A DNA stretch of 6,751 nt from a bacterium (lineage in GTDB: Bacteria > Actinomycetota > Acidimicrobiia > Acidimicrobiales > Bin134). Location: NCBI GenBank assembly GCA_028820035.1, contig JAPPKI010000433.1:1-6751 (forward strand), given 5' to 3'. Below the pieces are notes generated by a model. It made no database searches, was not told where the DNA came from, and saw nothing but the letters and a program-made list of their open reading frames with translations. Shown here piece by piece: positions 1 through 6,751 of this stretch; position 1 is the first letter of the stretch, and every line of letters begins with the position of its first letter. The position numbers were made by a program, and so were the translations under genes.

Positions 1-593
1 GGGTGGGCCGGGGCCGCAGTCTCTACATGGCGGCCCTCCTCCTGCCCTTCATCGTGACCCCGGTGGTGGGCTCCCTCGTCTACAAGGACTTATTCGAACG
101 AGGCGGTCTGATTTCGTGGCTCTGGGAGGTGATCACCGACGATCCCTTCGCAGTTGACGCCAGCAATGTGAAGTGGCTGATCATCATCCAGTCGATCTGG
201 TACATCATGCCGTTCGCCATGATCACGTTCTTCGCCGGACTCCAAACGCTTCCTGGAGAGCGGGTGGAAGCCGCCGCCATTGACGGGGCGAATTTCCTGC
301 GGAACTTGTGGCATGTGATCTTGCCCCATTTGAGAGTACTCATCTTGTTTGTGGGATTGATCACAATCATGGACGCCTATCGGGTGTACGACCAGGTGTT
401 CGTGTGGACCGGGACCAGGTTCACCGACGCCCACACCCTGTCGGTCTACAACGTGCGGGTGGCCACGGCCTTTGACATCGGGAGGCTGGGCAAGGGCAAC
501 GCCATCGCAGTTCTCAACGTGATCGGCATCTTCATCGTCTTGATCCCCTTCTTGTGGCGCAGCTACAAGGACCAGATTGCGGAGAGGACCTGA
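1..593 (+). CDS. Carbohydrate-type ABC transporter permease, MalF/UgpA-like (5' truncated by window)
   Basis: Inner-membrane subunit of a carbohydrate-uptake-type ABC importer (binding-protein-dependent transport, MetI-like fold). About 196 residues are visible; the family is usually near 300, so roughly the first third lies upstream. The GTG at position 3 is probably internal, because the visible text begins in the middle of the protein. Numbering from that codon, hydrophobic segments lie near residues 8-27, 57-80, 109-124 and 166-185. The cytoplasmic EAA loop, which docks on the ATPase, is clear at about 89-108 (EAAAIDGA, then ILP). The stretch after it, with WTGTRF and then TLSVYNVRVATAF, follows the usual MalF pattern before the last helix. 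The stop is five bases before the GTG of the partner permease, so the two are very likely co-transcribed. The family call is firm. The substrate is unknown. Confidence 0.9.
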   Translation, partial: VGRGRSLYMAALLLPFIVTPVVGSLVYKDLFERGGLISWLWEVITDDPFAVDASNVKWLIIIQSIWYIMPFAMITFFAGLQTLPGERVEAAAIDGANFLRNLWHVILPHLRVLILFVGLITIMDAYRVYDQVFVWTGTRFTDAHTLSVYNVRVATAFDIGRLGKGNAIAVLNVIGIFIVLIPFLWRSYKDQIAERT

Positions 594-598
594 TCGCC

Positions 599-1675
599 GT
601 GCGTCGCTCCAGCACCCTCTCCCGAATCGGGCTCCACGCCACGATGCTGGTGCTGGTGGTCTGGAGCATCCTGCCGTTCATTTGGACATTCCAGACCTCC
701 ATCAAGTTCACCCGCGATGTGGCCGCCAAGAAGCCCGTGCTGTGGGGCTACGAGACCACCGCCAACGCCTACCGGGCCTTTTGGCTGGACGAAGACGACA
801 TCAACATGTGGAGCGTCTTGGTCTACATCCTGGTGGTGGCCGTGATATGCCTCATATTGGGCCAGATCGGTCGCCGGGTTCGTCACAGCTGGCCGTGGTT
901 CACCGCGGCGGTTGGAGTGATATTCGTGGCTTTGTGGCGGTTCCCAAAGGTCTGGGAGGTCAACGACGAGTACGACTTCTTGGTCAACAGCATTGTGGTC
1001 ACCGTGCTCACCATGCTCATCTCCCTGTCCATCGGGTTGTTGGCCGGCTACGGACTGGCTCGGTACACCGGAATCTCGGGAGCAGTGATTCTGATCGTGG
1101 CCCTGGGTTTCCGCGCCCTGCCGCGCACTGCGTTCGTCCTGCCGTACTTCTTCGGGGCCAAAGAGATCGACGACTGGCTGGCCAGCAGCGGTGTCGGTTC
1201 ATGGGACTTTCCCCTCATTGACTTCCCTGGGATCGACACCCTCCAGATACTCGATACTCGCCTCGCCATCGTGTTAGCCCTGGTTGCGGTCAACCAGCCG
1301 TTCACCATTTGGATGTTCCGCAGCTTTTTCATAGAGGTACCGAAGGAGATCGAGGAAGCGGCGATGATGGACGGGGCTACCCGGCTCCAGGCGTTTCGCA
1401 GAGTGATCATCCCGATGATGTGGCCGGCGATCATCGCCACTGGCCTGTTCACCATGCTCTTGGCCTACAACGAATACTTGTTTGTACGGGTGCTGGCCCC
1501 AACAGAATGGACTTTGCCCGTGGCGATCGTGTCGCTCACCGGGGGCGAGAGTTCTCGCACTATCACCGAGGCCGCGGCGGCCTCGGTGTCGATCACGCTG
1601 CCCATTGTGGTGGTCATCATCTTGTTCCAGAAACATCTCGTGAAAGGGCTCGGCGCGGGTGCCGTGAAAGGCTGA
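599..1675 (+). CDS. Carbohydrate-type ABC transporter permease, MalG/UgpE-like, with N-terminal-half insertion
   Basis: Second membrane subunit of the importer, 358 residues from GTG 599. I chose this start because the frame upstream overlaps the preceding permease and GGAGAGG at 581-587 is a plausible ribosome site. TM1 is at about 13-31. The family's usual N-Y-x-A-F motif appears as ANAYRAF (55-61) and the following F-L-x-N-S as FLVNS (127-131). The EAA loop is at about 253-272 (EEAAMMDGA, then VIIP). MalG-type permeases are typically about 280 residues with the EAA loop near 190. The surplus lies mainly between the two N-terminal motifs, where residues about 68-120 carry two extra hydrophobic stretches (71-88 and 98-113). 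A smaller expansion precedes the EAA loop, around AKEIDDWLASSGVG. The reading frame is intact, so this is not an obvious frameshift. The stop overlaps the next start by one base. Confidence 0.9.
   Translation: MRRSSTLSRIGLHATMLVLVVWSILPFIWTFQTSIKFTRDVAAKKPVLWGYETTANAYRAFWLDEDDINMWSVLVYILVVAVICLILGQIGRRVRHSWPWFTAAVGVIFVALWRFPKVWEVNDEYDFLVNSIVVTVLTMLISLSIGLLAGYGLARYTGISGAVILIVALGFRALPRTAFVLPYFFGAKEIDDWLASSGVGSWDFPLIDFPGIDTLQILDTRLAIVLALVAVNQPFTIWMFRSFFIEVPKEIEEAAMMDGATRLQAFRRVIIPMMWPAIIATGLFTMLLAYNEYLFVRVLAPTEWTLPVAIVSLTGGESSRTITEAAAASVSITLPIVVVIILFQKHLVKGLGAGAVKG
1564..1588. repeat. Near-perfect 25-base palindrome inside the second permease gene
   Basis: CACCGAGGCCGC (1564-1575) and GCGGCCTCGGTG (1577-1588) are exact reverse complements around a single central G (1576). 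As RNA this gives an 11-bp GC-rich stem with a CGG loop. It encodes part of an Ala-rich stretch (TEAAAASV) near the permease C-terminus, about 90 bases before its stop. It could be an operator-like dimer site, an intra-operon RNA structure, or a by-product of GCC/GCG Ala codons. Confidence 0.6.
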
Positions 1676-2778
1676 TGTCGGAGAACTTCCAGCAGGCCAA
1701 ACGCGTCGTGCTCGACTACTACGACGCGATCGATCATGCACGCGAACATGAGATTGGCAAGGTGCTGCGGGAACATACTGCCGAGGGCTACCAATGGCGG
1801 GGTATGCACCCGTTCAATGAGATAGCGGGTGCCGAAGAAGTGGCTGAACGCTTTCACATTCCGCTGTGCCAGTCGTTCGCACCCATCCAGCGGCGACCCG
1901 ATGTCTTCCTGGCCGGTGCCAATACCCGGGGGGAAGTGGGAGATACCTGGGTCTGTCAGATGGGTCACCTGCTTGGACTGTTCGACCAGCCTTGGTTGGA
2001 TATTCCGCCAACCAGGAAGATGTGCTTCATCCGCTATGCCGAGTTCCACCGGGTGGAGGACGGCAAAATAGCTGAGACCGCATTCTTTACCGACATCATC
2101 AGCGTGATGCGGCAGGCTGGCCACTACCCACTGCCGCCCCAGACCGGCTCGTCGCACATCTATCCCGGCCCCCGCACCCATGACGGGCTGCTGTTCGATG
2201 CCCAAGACCCAGCTGAGGGCAAGGCCACCATGGCGCTGGTTGACCGAATGATCGACGACCTCATCTGGGCCAACGAAGTGGGGAACACCAGAGGCGAGAA
2301 CGTCATGCCTCGATCGGTGTTGGCCGAATGCTGGCACGAGGACATGATCTGGTCGGGGTCGGAGGGCATCGGCGCGGCCTACACCATTGACCGATATCAG
2401 CAGCAGCATCAGCATCCGTTCCGGGTGAACCTCTCGGAAAAGACCTTCAATGGTCACGTGGCTCGATTCGCCGAGGGGAACTACGCCTGCTTCTTCGGCT
2501 GGCCCAACATCACCGTGACCGCCGATGGCGGGTTCATGGGTCTGCCCGGCTCGGGAACGCCGGCCGACATGCGGGTGGTGGACGTCTACCGTCGCGACGG
2601 CGACAAGCTGGCAGAAAACTGGGTGTTCCTCGACTTGTTGAACTGGCTCAACATGCAAGGGCTCGATCCGCTGGCCCGGATGCGCCAGCTCTTGGGCGTC
2701 GAAGAGTTTCGCAGCGAGGATGCAGAAGGACTCGCATGGATCCGACCAGAGTCGCCGGACTCCGCCGGAGGGGAGTGA
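1675..2778 (+). CDS. Tandem SnoaL/NTF2-like domain protein, copy 1
   Basis: A 367-residue soluble protein with no signal peptide, built of two SnoaL-like (alpha+beta barrel, NTF2 superfamily) halves. Half 1 spans about 5-150. It contains the SnoaL-type turn LDIPPT (108-113) and ends with TDIISVMRQAG, with Asp140. Half 2 spans about 190-340. It contains CWHEDMIW (from 219) and SEGIGA, and ends with ENWVFLDLLNWLNMQG, with Asp320. The family includes polyketide cyclases, hydrolases and isomerases in which an Asp in this late strand can act as acid/base, so an enzyme acting on a small organic molecule is plausible. The exact reaction is unknown. The start ATG overlaps the permease stop (TGATG), and the gene sits between transporter subunits, which argues that its substrate is the transported solute. 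The last codons contain the Shine-Dalgarno of the ATPase gene. It is a paralogue of 5188-6210. Confidence 0.82.
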   Translation: MSENFQQAKRVVLDYYDAIDHAREHEIGKVLREHTAEGYQWRGMHPFNEIAGAEEVAERFHIPLCQSFAPIQRRPDVFLAGANTRGEVGDTWVCQMGHLLGLFDQPWLDIPPTRKMCFIRYAEFHRVEDGKIAETAFFTDIISVMRQAGHYPLPPQTGSSHIYPGPRTHDGLLFDAQDPAEGKATMALVDRMIDDLIWANEVGNTRGENVMPRSVLAECWHEDMIWSGSEGIGAAYTIDRYQQQHQHPFRVNLSEKTFNGHVARFAEGNYACFFGWPNITVTADGGFMGLPGSGTPADMRVVDVYRRDGDKLAENWVFLDLLNWLNMQGLDPLARMRQLLGVEEFRSEDAEGLAWIRPESPDSAGGE

Positions 2779-2780
2779 AA
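2765..2780 (+). promoter_or_regulatory. Strong Shine-Dalgarno of the ABC ATPase, overlapping the upstream stop
   Basis: GGAGGGGAG at 2767-2775 lies 5 bases before ATG 2781 and fixes that start against the in-frame upstream extension to 2736. The site is inside the last codons and stop of the SnoaL-like gene. Its first four bases can pair with CTCC at 2760-2763 across a 3-base loop, so ribosomes finishing the upstream gene could expose it. Coupling is an inference. Confidence 0.7.
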
Positions 2781-3953
2781 ATGTCAACCGTCACCCTTGA
2801 CAAGATCACCAAGATTTATCCCAACGGGTTCCAAGCCATTACCGAGCTGAGCCTGACGCTGGAGGAGGGGGAGTTCCTGGTACTGGTGGGACCATCGGGC
2901 TGCGGCAAATCGACCGCGCTGCGGATGATCGCGGGCTTGGAGGACATCAGCTCGGGAGATCTGTACGTGGGGGACCGGTGGCTCAACGATGTGCAGCCCA
3001 AAGACCGGGACATTGCGATGGTGTTCCAGAGCTATGCGCTCTACCCCCAGATGACGGTGGCGGAGAACATCGGGTTTCCCCTGAAGCTTCGCAAGATCAG
3101 CAGGAAGGAGCGCCAAGAGCAGGTGTGGCAGGCGGCCGAGATACTGGAACTCACCGAGCAACTCGACAAGAAGCCGGCTCAGCTGTCGGGTGGCCAGCGC
3201 CAGCGGGTGGCGATGGGCCGGGCCATTGTCCGCCGCCCGGCGCTGTTCCTCATGGACGAGCCGCTTTCAAACCTCGATGCCAAGTTGAGGGTTCAGATGC
3301 GGGCCGACATCGCGGGGATCCAGCGGGAACTGGGCGTCACTACCTTCTACGTGACCCACGACCAAGTCGAGGCCATGACCATGGGGGATCGAGTGGCGGT
3401 CATCAAAGACGGGATTCTCCAACAGGCTGCGGCGCCAGAGGCTCTCTATGACAACCCCGACAACGTGTTCGTGGCCGCTTTCATCGGCTCCCCGTCGATG
3501 AACCTCTACGAAGCGACCTTGTCGGAGGTTGGCGGCCACTATCAGTTGCAGCTGGGCGACCAGTCTCTCGCAGTACCTGAGCAGATCCTGGCAAGTCGCC
3601 CGGCGCTGCGGGACTACTTGGATCAGCCTGTAGTCGTCGGTATCCGCCCCGAGGATCTTGAGGATGCCGCCGTTGCTTCCGACCACCCGAACGATCAGCG
3701 CCTGGACGCGGAGGTTGCGGTGAGGGAGGCACTCGGCGCTGAGACTTTGGTTCACTTCTCCATCGCCGCGCCCAGCGTGGACAGCGGAGACCCCGATGCC
3801 CTCGATGAACTGGGCGACGAGGACGTCAGTCGGTGTACGGCCCGCTTCAGCGCTGCCACAAGGACCCGAGTCGGTGATCGCATCAGAGTCAATGTGTCAA
3901 CCGAGAAGCTGCACTTCTTCGACCGTAGAACCCATTTGGCGATCCGCACATGA
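2781..3953 (+). CDS. Carbohydrate-type ABC transporter ATP-binding protein, MalK/UgpC/MsmX-like
   Basis: Cytoplasmic ATPase that energises the importer, 390 residues, near the normal MalK length (about 370). All nucleotide-binding motifs are intact: Walker A GPSGCGKST (37-45), Q-loop Gln83 in VFQSYALYP, signature LSGGQ (135-139), Walker B LFLMDE (155-160), D-loop SNLD (163-166) and H-loop His193 in VTHDQ. Residues about 235-390 form the OB/TOBE-type regulatory domain, marked by FIGSPSMN, GIRPEDLE and a terminal LHFFD. That domain carries an acidic stretch (DSGDPDALDELGDEDV, about 334-349) that looks like an inserted loop. The start is ATG 2781 behind a strong Shine-Dalgarno, two bases after the SnoaL-like stop, so it is co-translated with the transporter genes. 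No regulatory partner such as a transcription factor is visible nearby. The family assignment is very secure. The sugar name is not assignable. Confidence 0.97.
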   Translation: MSTVTLDKITKIYPNGFQAITELSLTLEEGEFLVLVGPSGCGKSTALRMIAGLEDISSGDLYVGDRWLNDVQPKDRDIAMVFQSYALYPQMTVAENIGFPLKLRKISRKERQEQVWQAAEILELTEQLDKKPAQLSGGQRQRVAMGRAIVRRPALFLMDEPLSNLDAKLRVQMRADIAGIQRELGVTTFYVTHDQVEAMTMGDRVAVIKDGILQQAAAPEALYDNPDNVFVAAFIGSPSMNLYEATLSEVGGHYQLQLGDQSLAVPEQILASRPALRDYLDQPVVVGIRPEDLEDAAVASDHPNDQRLDAEVAVREALGAETLVHFSIAAPSVDSGDPDALDELGDEDVSRCTARFSAATRTRVGDRIRVNVSTEKLHFFDRRTHLAIRT

Positions 3954-4008
3954 ACACTAGAGTCCGTGCCGCCTCCGGTGGCGGCGTATCCGCCAGGACC
4001 CGTGCACG
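3954..4008 (+). promoter_or_regulatory. Leader of the MetE-like gene with two mutually exclusive hairpins
   Basis: The longest gap between plus-strand genes (55 bases) contains two overlapping inverted repeats. Hairpin A pairs GCCGCC 3968-3973 with GGCGGC 3980-3985 (6-base loop). Hairpin B pairs TGGCGG 3979-3984 with CCGCCA 3990-3995 (5-base loop). They share 3980-3984, so only one can form at a time. GTCC 3962-3965 can also pair with GGAC 3996-3999, which overlaps the likely weak Shine-Dalgarno AGGA 3995-3998. No T-run follows, so a classical terminator is not supported. No convincing -35/-10 was seen. A regulatory role is inferred from the geometry only. Confidence 0.4.
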
Positions 4009-5160
<1,152 letters not shown>

Positions 5161-5175
5161 CGTCTACATCTGGTT

Positions 5176-5187
5176 GAGGAGCATGGT
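5176..5187 (+). promoter_or_regulatory. Shine-Dalgarno selecting ATG 5188
   Basis: GAGGAG at 5176-5181 is 6 bases before ATG 5188. An out-of-frame ATG at 5183 lies in between but meets a TGA two codons later, so 5188 is the productive start. Confidence 0.7.
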
Positions 5188-6210
5188 ATGACCACTCACG
5201 ATGCCAACAAGGCTGCGCTCGTTCCGTTTCGAGATGCGCTGTACCACTGGACGGAAGCGGGGGTGCGCTCGGTGCTGGGGGATGCTTTCGCCTCCGAGGC
5301 TCTGGTGCATCTGGCATTCCCATTCGAAGATCTTGAGGGACCCGAGGGTCTCTGGGACCAGGCTTTGAGCAAGCTGGCCTCGGCGATGCCCGATGTCGAG
5401 CGCCGCGACTTCATCGTGATGGCTGGAGACGATGACCAGGGGGACAGCTGGGTAGGGTGCTGCGGCCATTATACCGGTACCTGGCAGGGGCCGTTTCTCG
5501 ACATTCCTCCAACCGGGCACCAGGCGGCAATGCGCTACCACGAGTTCTTCCACATGGTTGAAGGACGCGTGGTTGAGATGCAGGCCCTTTGGGATATCCC
5601 CGAAATGATGATGCAGGCTGGTGTGTGGCCAATGGGCCCGAGCCTTGGCCGCTATTGGCATGCGCCCGCACCCGCCACCCAAGACGGCGTTCACCGCGGT
5701 TTGAGGGATGCCGCGGTATCGCAGGCCAGCGTGGACTGGGTCACTGGGATGCTGACAGACATGGGTCGCCATCCCTCCGAGCCGGAGGAAGTGATGCGCC
5801 TGGAGCACTGGTGGCATCCGAAGTTCAGTTGGTATGGCCCCGCCGGTATCGGGACAGGACGAGGGGTGATCGGCTTCCGCAACTGGCACCAGATCCCGTT
5901 TCTTGCCGCCATGCCCGACCGCCGCGTCGACTTCAGCAGCGTGAGCCATTTCTTCGGCGACAACAACTATGTGGGGGTCACCGCTTGGCCGGGAATGGCG
6001 ATGACGGTGACTGGCGACGGCTGGCTTGGCATCGCTCCTTCAGACCGGGAGATCACCATGCGCAGCCTCGATTTCTGGCGACTGGAAACCGACCCGGCCA
6101 CGGGCCAGAGGTCTATACGTGAGAACTGGGTGCTCGTCGATCTGCTCCACGTGTGGAACCAGTTGGGTGTGGATGTATTTCGGAGAATGAGGGAGCTGGC
6201 GGTTCCGTAA
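5188..6210 (+). CDS. Tandem SnoaL/NTF2-like domain protein, copy 2
   Basis: A 340-residue soluble protein, paralogue of 1675-2778, again made of two SnoaL-like halves. Half 1 has GCCGHYTGTW, then LDIPPTG (104-110; the full SnoaL PPTG turn, which copy 1 changes to PPTR), and ends ALWDIPEMMMQAG with Asp136. Half 2 begins HWWHPKFSWYGPAGIG, has WLGIAPSD in the place of the PPTG turn, and ends ENWVLVDLLHVWNQLG with Asp318. The Asp-to-Asp spacing is 182, against 180 in copy 1. Within the protein, the halves share GP-x-G, MPD and W-x-GI/LDI blocks, which supports an internal duplication. The C-terminal halves of the two paralogues are closest (WH, IGA/IGT, ENWV, LLD/VDLL, RMR). Likely an enzyme of the SnoaL cyclase/hydrolase/isomerase type acting on the same pathway as the MetE-like protein just upstream. 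The reaction is unknown. Confidence 0.82.
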   Translation: MTTHDANKAALVPFRDALYHWTEAGVRSVLGDAFASEALVHLAFPFEDLEGPEGLWDQALSKLASAMPDVERRDFIVMAGDDDQGDSWVGCCGHYTGTWQGPFLDIPPTGHQAAMRYHEFFHMVEGRVVEMQALWDIPEMMMQAGVWPMGPSLGRYWHAPAPATQDGVHRGLRDAAVSQASVDWVTGMLTDMGRHPSEPEEVMRLEHWWHPKFSWYGPAGIGTGRGVIGFRNWHQIPFLAAMPDRRVDFSSVSHFFGDNNYVGVTAWPGMAMTVTGDGWLGIAPSDREITMRSLDFWRLETDPATGQRSIRENWVLVDLLHVWNQLGVDVFRRMRELAVP

Positions 6211-6211
6211 C

Positions 6212-6236
6212 AGCTCGCCCAATGGGGCGAATGGCT
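6212..6236. terminator. Stem-loop between convergent genes, possible bidirectional terminator
   Basis: TCGCCC 6215-6220 pairs perfectly with GGGCGA 6225-6230 around an AATG loop. AGC 6212-6214 can add to the stem with GCT 6234-6236 across a 3-base bulge. It fills the 24-base gap between the plus-strand stop at 6208-6210 and the minus-strand stop at 6235-6237. There is no T-run on either side, so an intrinsic terminator is only a possibility. Confidence 0.4.
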
Positions 6237-6751
6237 ACATGGCCGAAGTGAAGCCGCCGATCTGGTTGGGGTTGGTGTCGAATGACCTCACCATGGCATG
6301 AACGGAGTAGGAAGCGACGAGGCGGCCGTCTTGGGCGAAGATTCGGCCTTGGCCTTGCACCTGGCCCCGGCCGGCATAGATGGCTGGATTTTCGTAGAGG
6401 TGCCAGTCGGCAGCATCGGCCTCGTCGTGGAAGGCGATGTCGACAGCCATAGGACCGGTTGACAGGGTGACGTGGGCCAATGCCTCGGTGATGCCCTGAT
6501 GGGGCCGCATCGACGCCCCGATGGTGTAGTGCGTGGTGGCCTGGGCCAACAGAGCGGCCTGCATCGCCAGGCCTTCGGGCCGGTCCCGATAGCGCATCCA
6601 CACGTAGAGCTCCGGCGGCCCCACATCGTCGGGATCGAAGTTATAGGCGCCATCCACCACTCGGATGTCGCGTCCGATAACCCCGAAATCCCGTAGCGGG
6701 CACTCCAATGGATCGGGAACTTCCGGCATCTCGGCTGTCACTCGGTAGACG
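6235..6751 (-). CDS. TesB-like acyl-CoA thioesterase domain protein (5' end beyond the window)
   Basis: The C-terminal hotdog half of a TesB-family (acyl-CoA thioesterase II, double-hotdog) protein. The frame is open to the window edge, so the GTG at 6741 is probably internal and the N-terminal hotdog lies outside. Numbering from that GTG, DIRVVD (25-30) and ELYVWMRYRD (44-53) match the RPLEVRPV and QVWIRANG blocks of TesB. WHLYENPAIYAGRGQVQG (113-130) and DGRLVASY (138-145) match its WLLY, ARGFVRG and DGVLVAS blocks. By my memory-based alignment to E. coli TesB, the triad Asp204, Thr228 and Gln278 fall on Thr70, about Pro97 and Val147, so the classical catalytic residues seem absent. It may be a different thioesterase, an acyl-CoA-binding protein, or use other residues. 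The gene is convergent with the operon and probably functionally separate. Confidence 0.75.
   Translation of the reverse strand, partial: VYRVTAEMPEVPDPLECPLRDFGVIGRDIRVVDGAYNFDPDDVGPPELYVWMRYRDRPEGLAMQAALLAQATTHYTIGASMRPHQGITEALAHVTLSTGPMAVDIAFHDEADAADWHLYENPAIYAGRGQVQGQGRIFAQDGRLVASYSVHAMVRSFDTNPNQIGGFTSAM

Noticed and set aside
554..598. ATG start for the second permease upstream of GTG 599
   Set aside because: It would overlap the first permease by 40 bases, and the added residues are polar and unlike a permease N-terminus.
1309..1674. Upstream in-frame extension of the first SnoaL-like protein
   Set aside because: It lies inside the permease gene in another frame and encodes low-complexity His/Gly/Arg-rich text with no SnoaL features. 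ATG 1675 overlaps the permease stop in the usual operon manner.
2736..2780. Upstream in-frame extension of the ATPase
   Set aside because: It overlaps the SnoaL-like gene and ignores the strong Shine-Dalgarno at 2767-2775. MalK proteins normally begin a few residues before the first strand, as from ATG 2781.
1465..2787. Long open frame on the minus strand (440 codons) opposite the second permease and first SnoaL-like gene
   Set aside because: It is antisense to two well-supported genes, has no recognisable domain, and long antisense frames are expected in high-GC coding DNA.
3217..3241. 7-bp inverted repeat (GCCGGGC and GCCCGGC, 11-base loop) in the ATPase gene
   Set aside because: It falls in the conserved segment after the signature motif, with GC-rich Arg/Pro/Ala codons. 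Repeats of this size and spacing are expected by chance at this GC content.
5164..5949. 261-codon minus-strand frame opposite the second SnoaL-like gene
   Set aside because: No family motif is visible and it lies fully antisense to a gene with clear homology to another gene in the window.

Overview
The window is high-GC, gene-dense bacterial DNA with closely packed plus-strand genes and one minus-strand gene at the right edge. Composition, the use of a GTG start and the domain styles fit a high-GC lineage such as Actinomycetota (or Chloroflexota). No rRNA or other phylogenetic marker is present, so the lineage cannot be fixed from this window.

Layout. Positions 1-593 hold the 3' part of a MalF/UgpA-type ABC permease. 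Positions 599-1675 hold a MalG/UgpE-type permease with an unusually long N-terminal half. Its stop codon overlaps by one base the start of a tandem SnoaL/NTF2-like protein (1675-2778). Two bases later, behind a strong Shine-Dalgarno, comes the MalK/UgpC-type ATPase (2781-3953). A 55-base gap with competing hairpins precedes a 383-residue protein matching only the catalytic barrel of cobalamin-independent methionine synthase (4009-5160), with its zinc ligands intact. A second, divergent tandem SnoaL-like protein follows (5188-6210). A short convergent spacer with a stem-loop separates this run from a minus-strand TesB-like hotdog protein (6235-6751) cut off by the window end.

Interpretation. 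The six plus-strand genes look like one operon: a carbohydrate-type ABC importer (its solute-binding protein is not in the window and would be expected upstream) plus three soluble proteins. Two are paralogous double-SnoaL proteins, and each of their four half-domains keeps an Asp at the equivalent position. The third is a core-MetE protein without the N-terminal domain of canonical MetE. The simplest reading is uptake and catabolism, or methyl/thiol transfer, of a small organic solute that is not an ordinary sugar. No sugar kinase, glycosidase or sugar dehydrogenase is visible. The substrate cannot be named from sequence. Other points of interest are a 25-base palindrome inside the second permease gene, extra hydrophobic segments in that permease, and apparent loss of the TesB catalytic residues in the edge gene.
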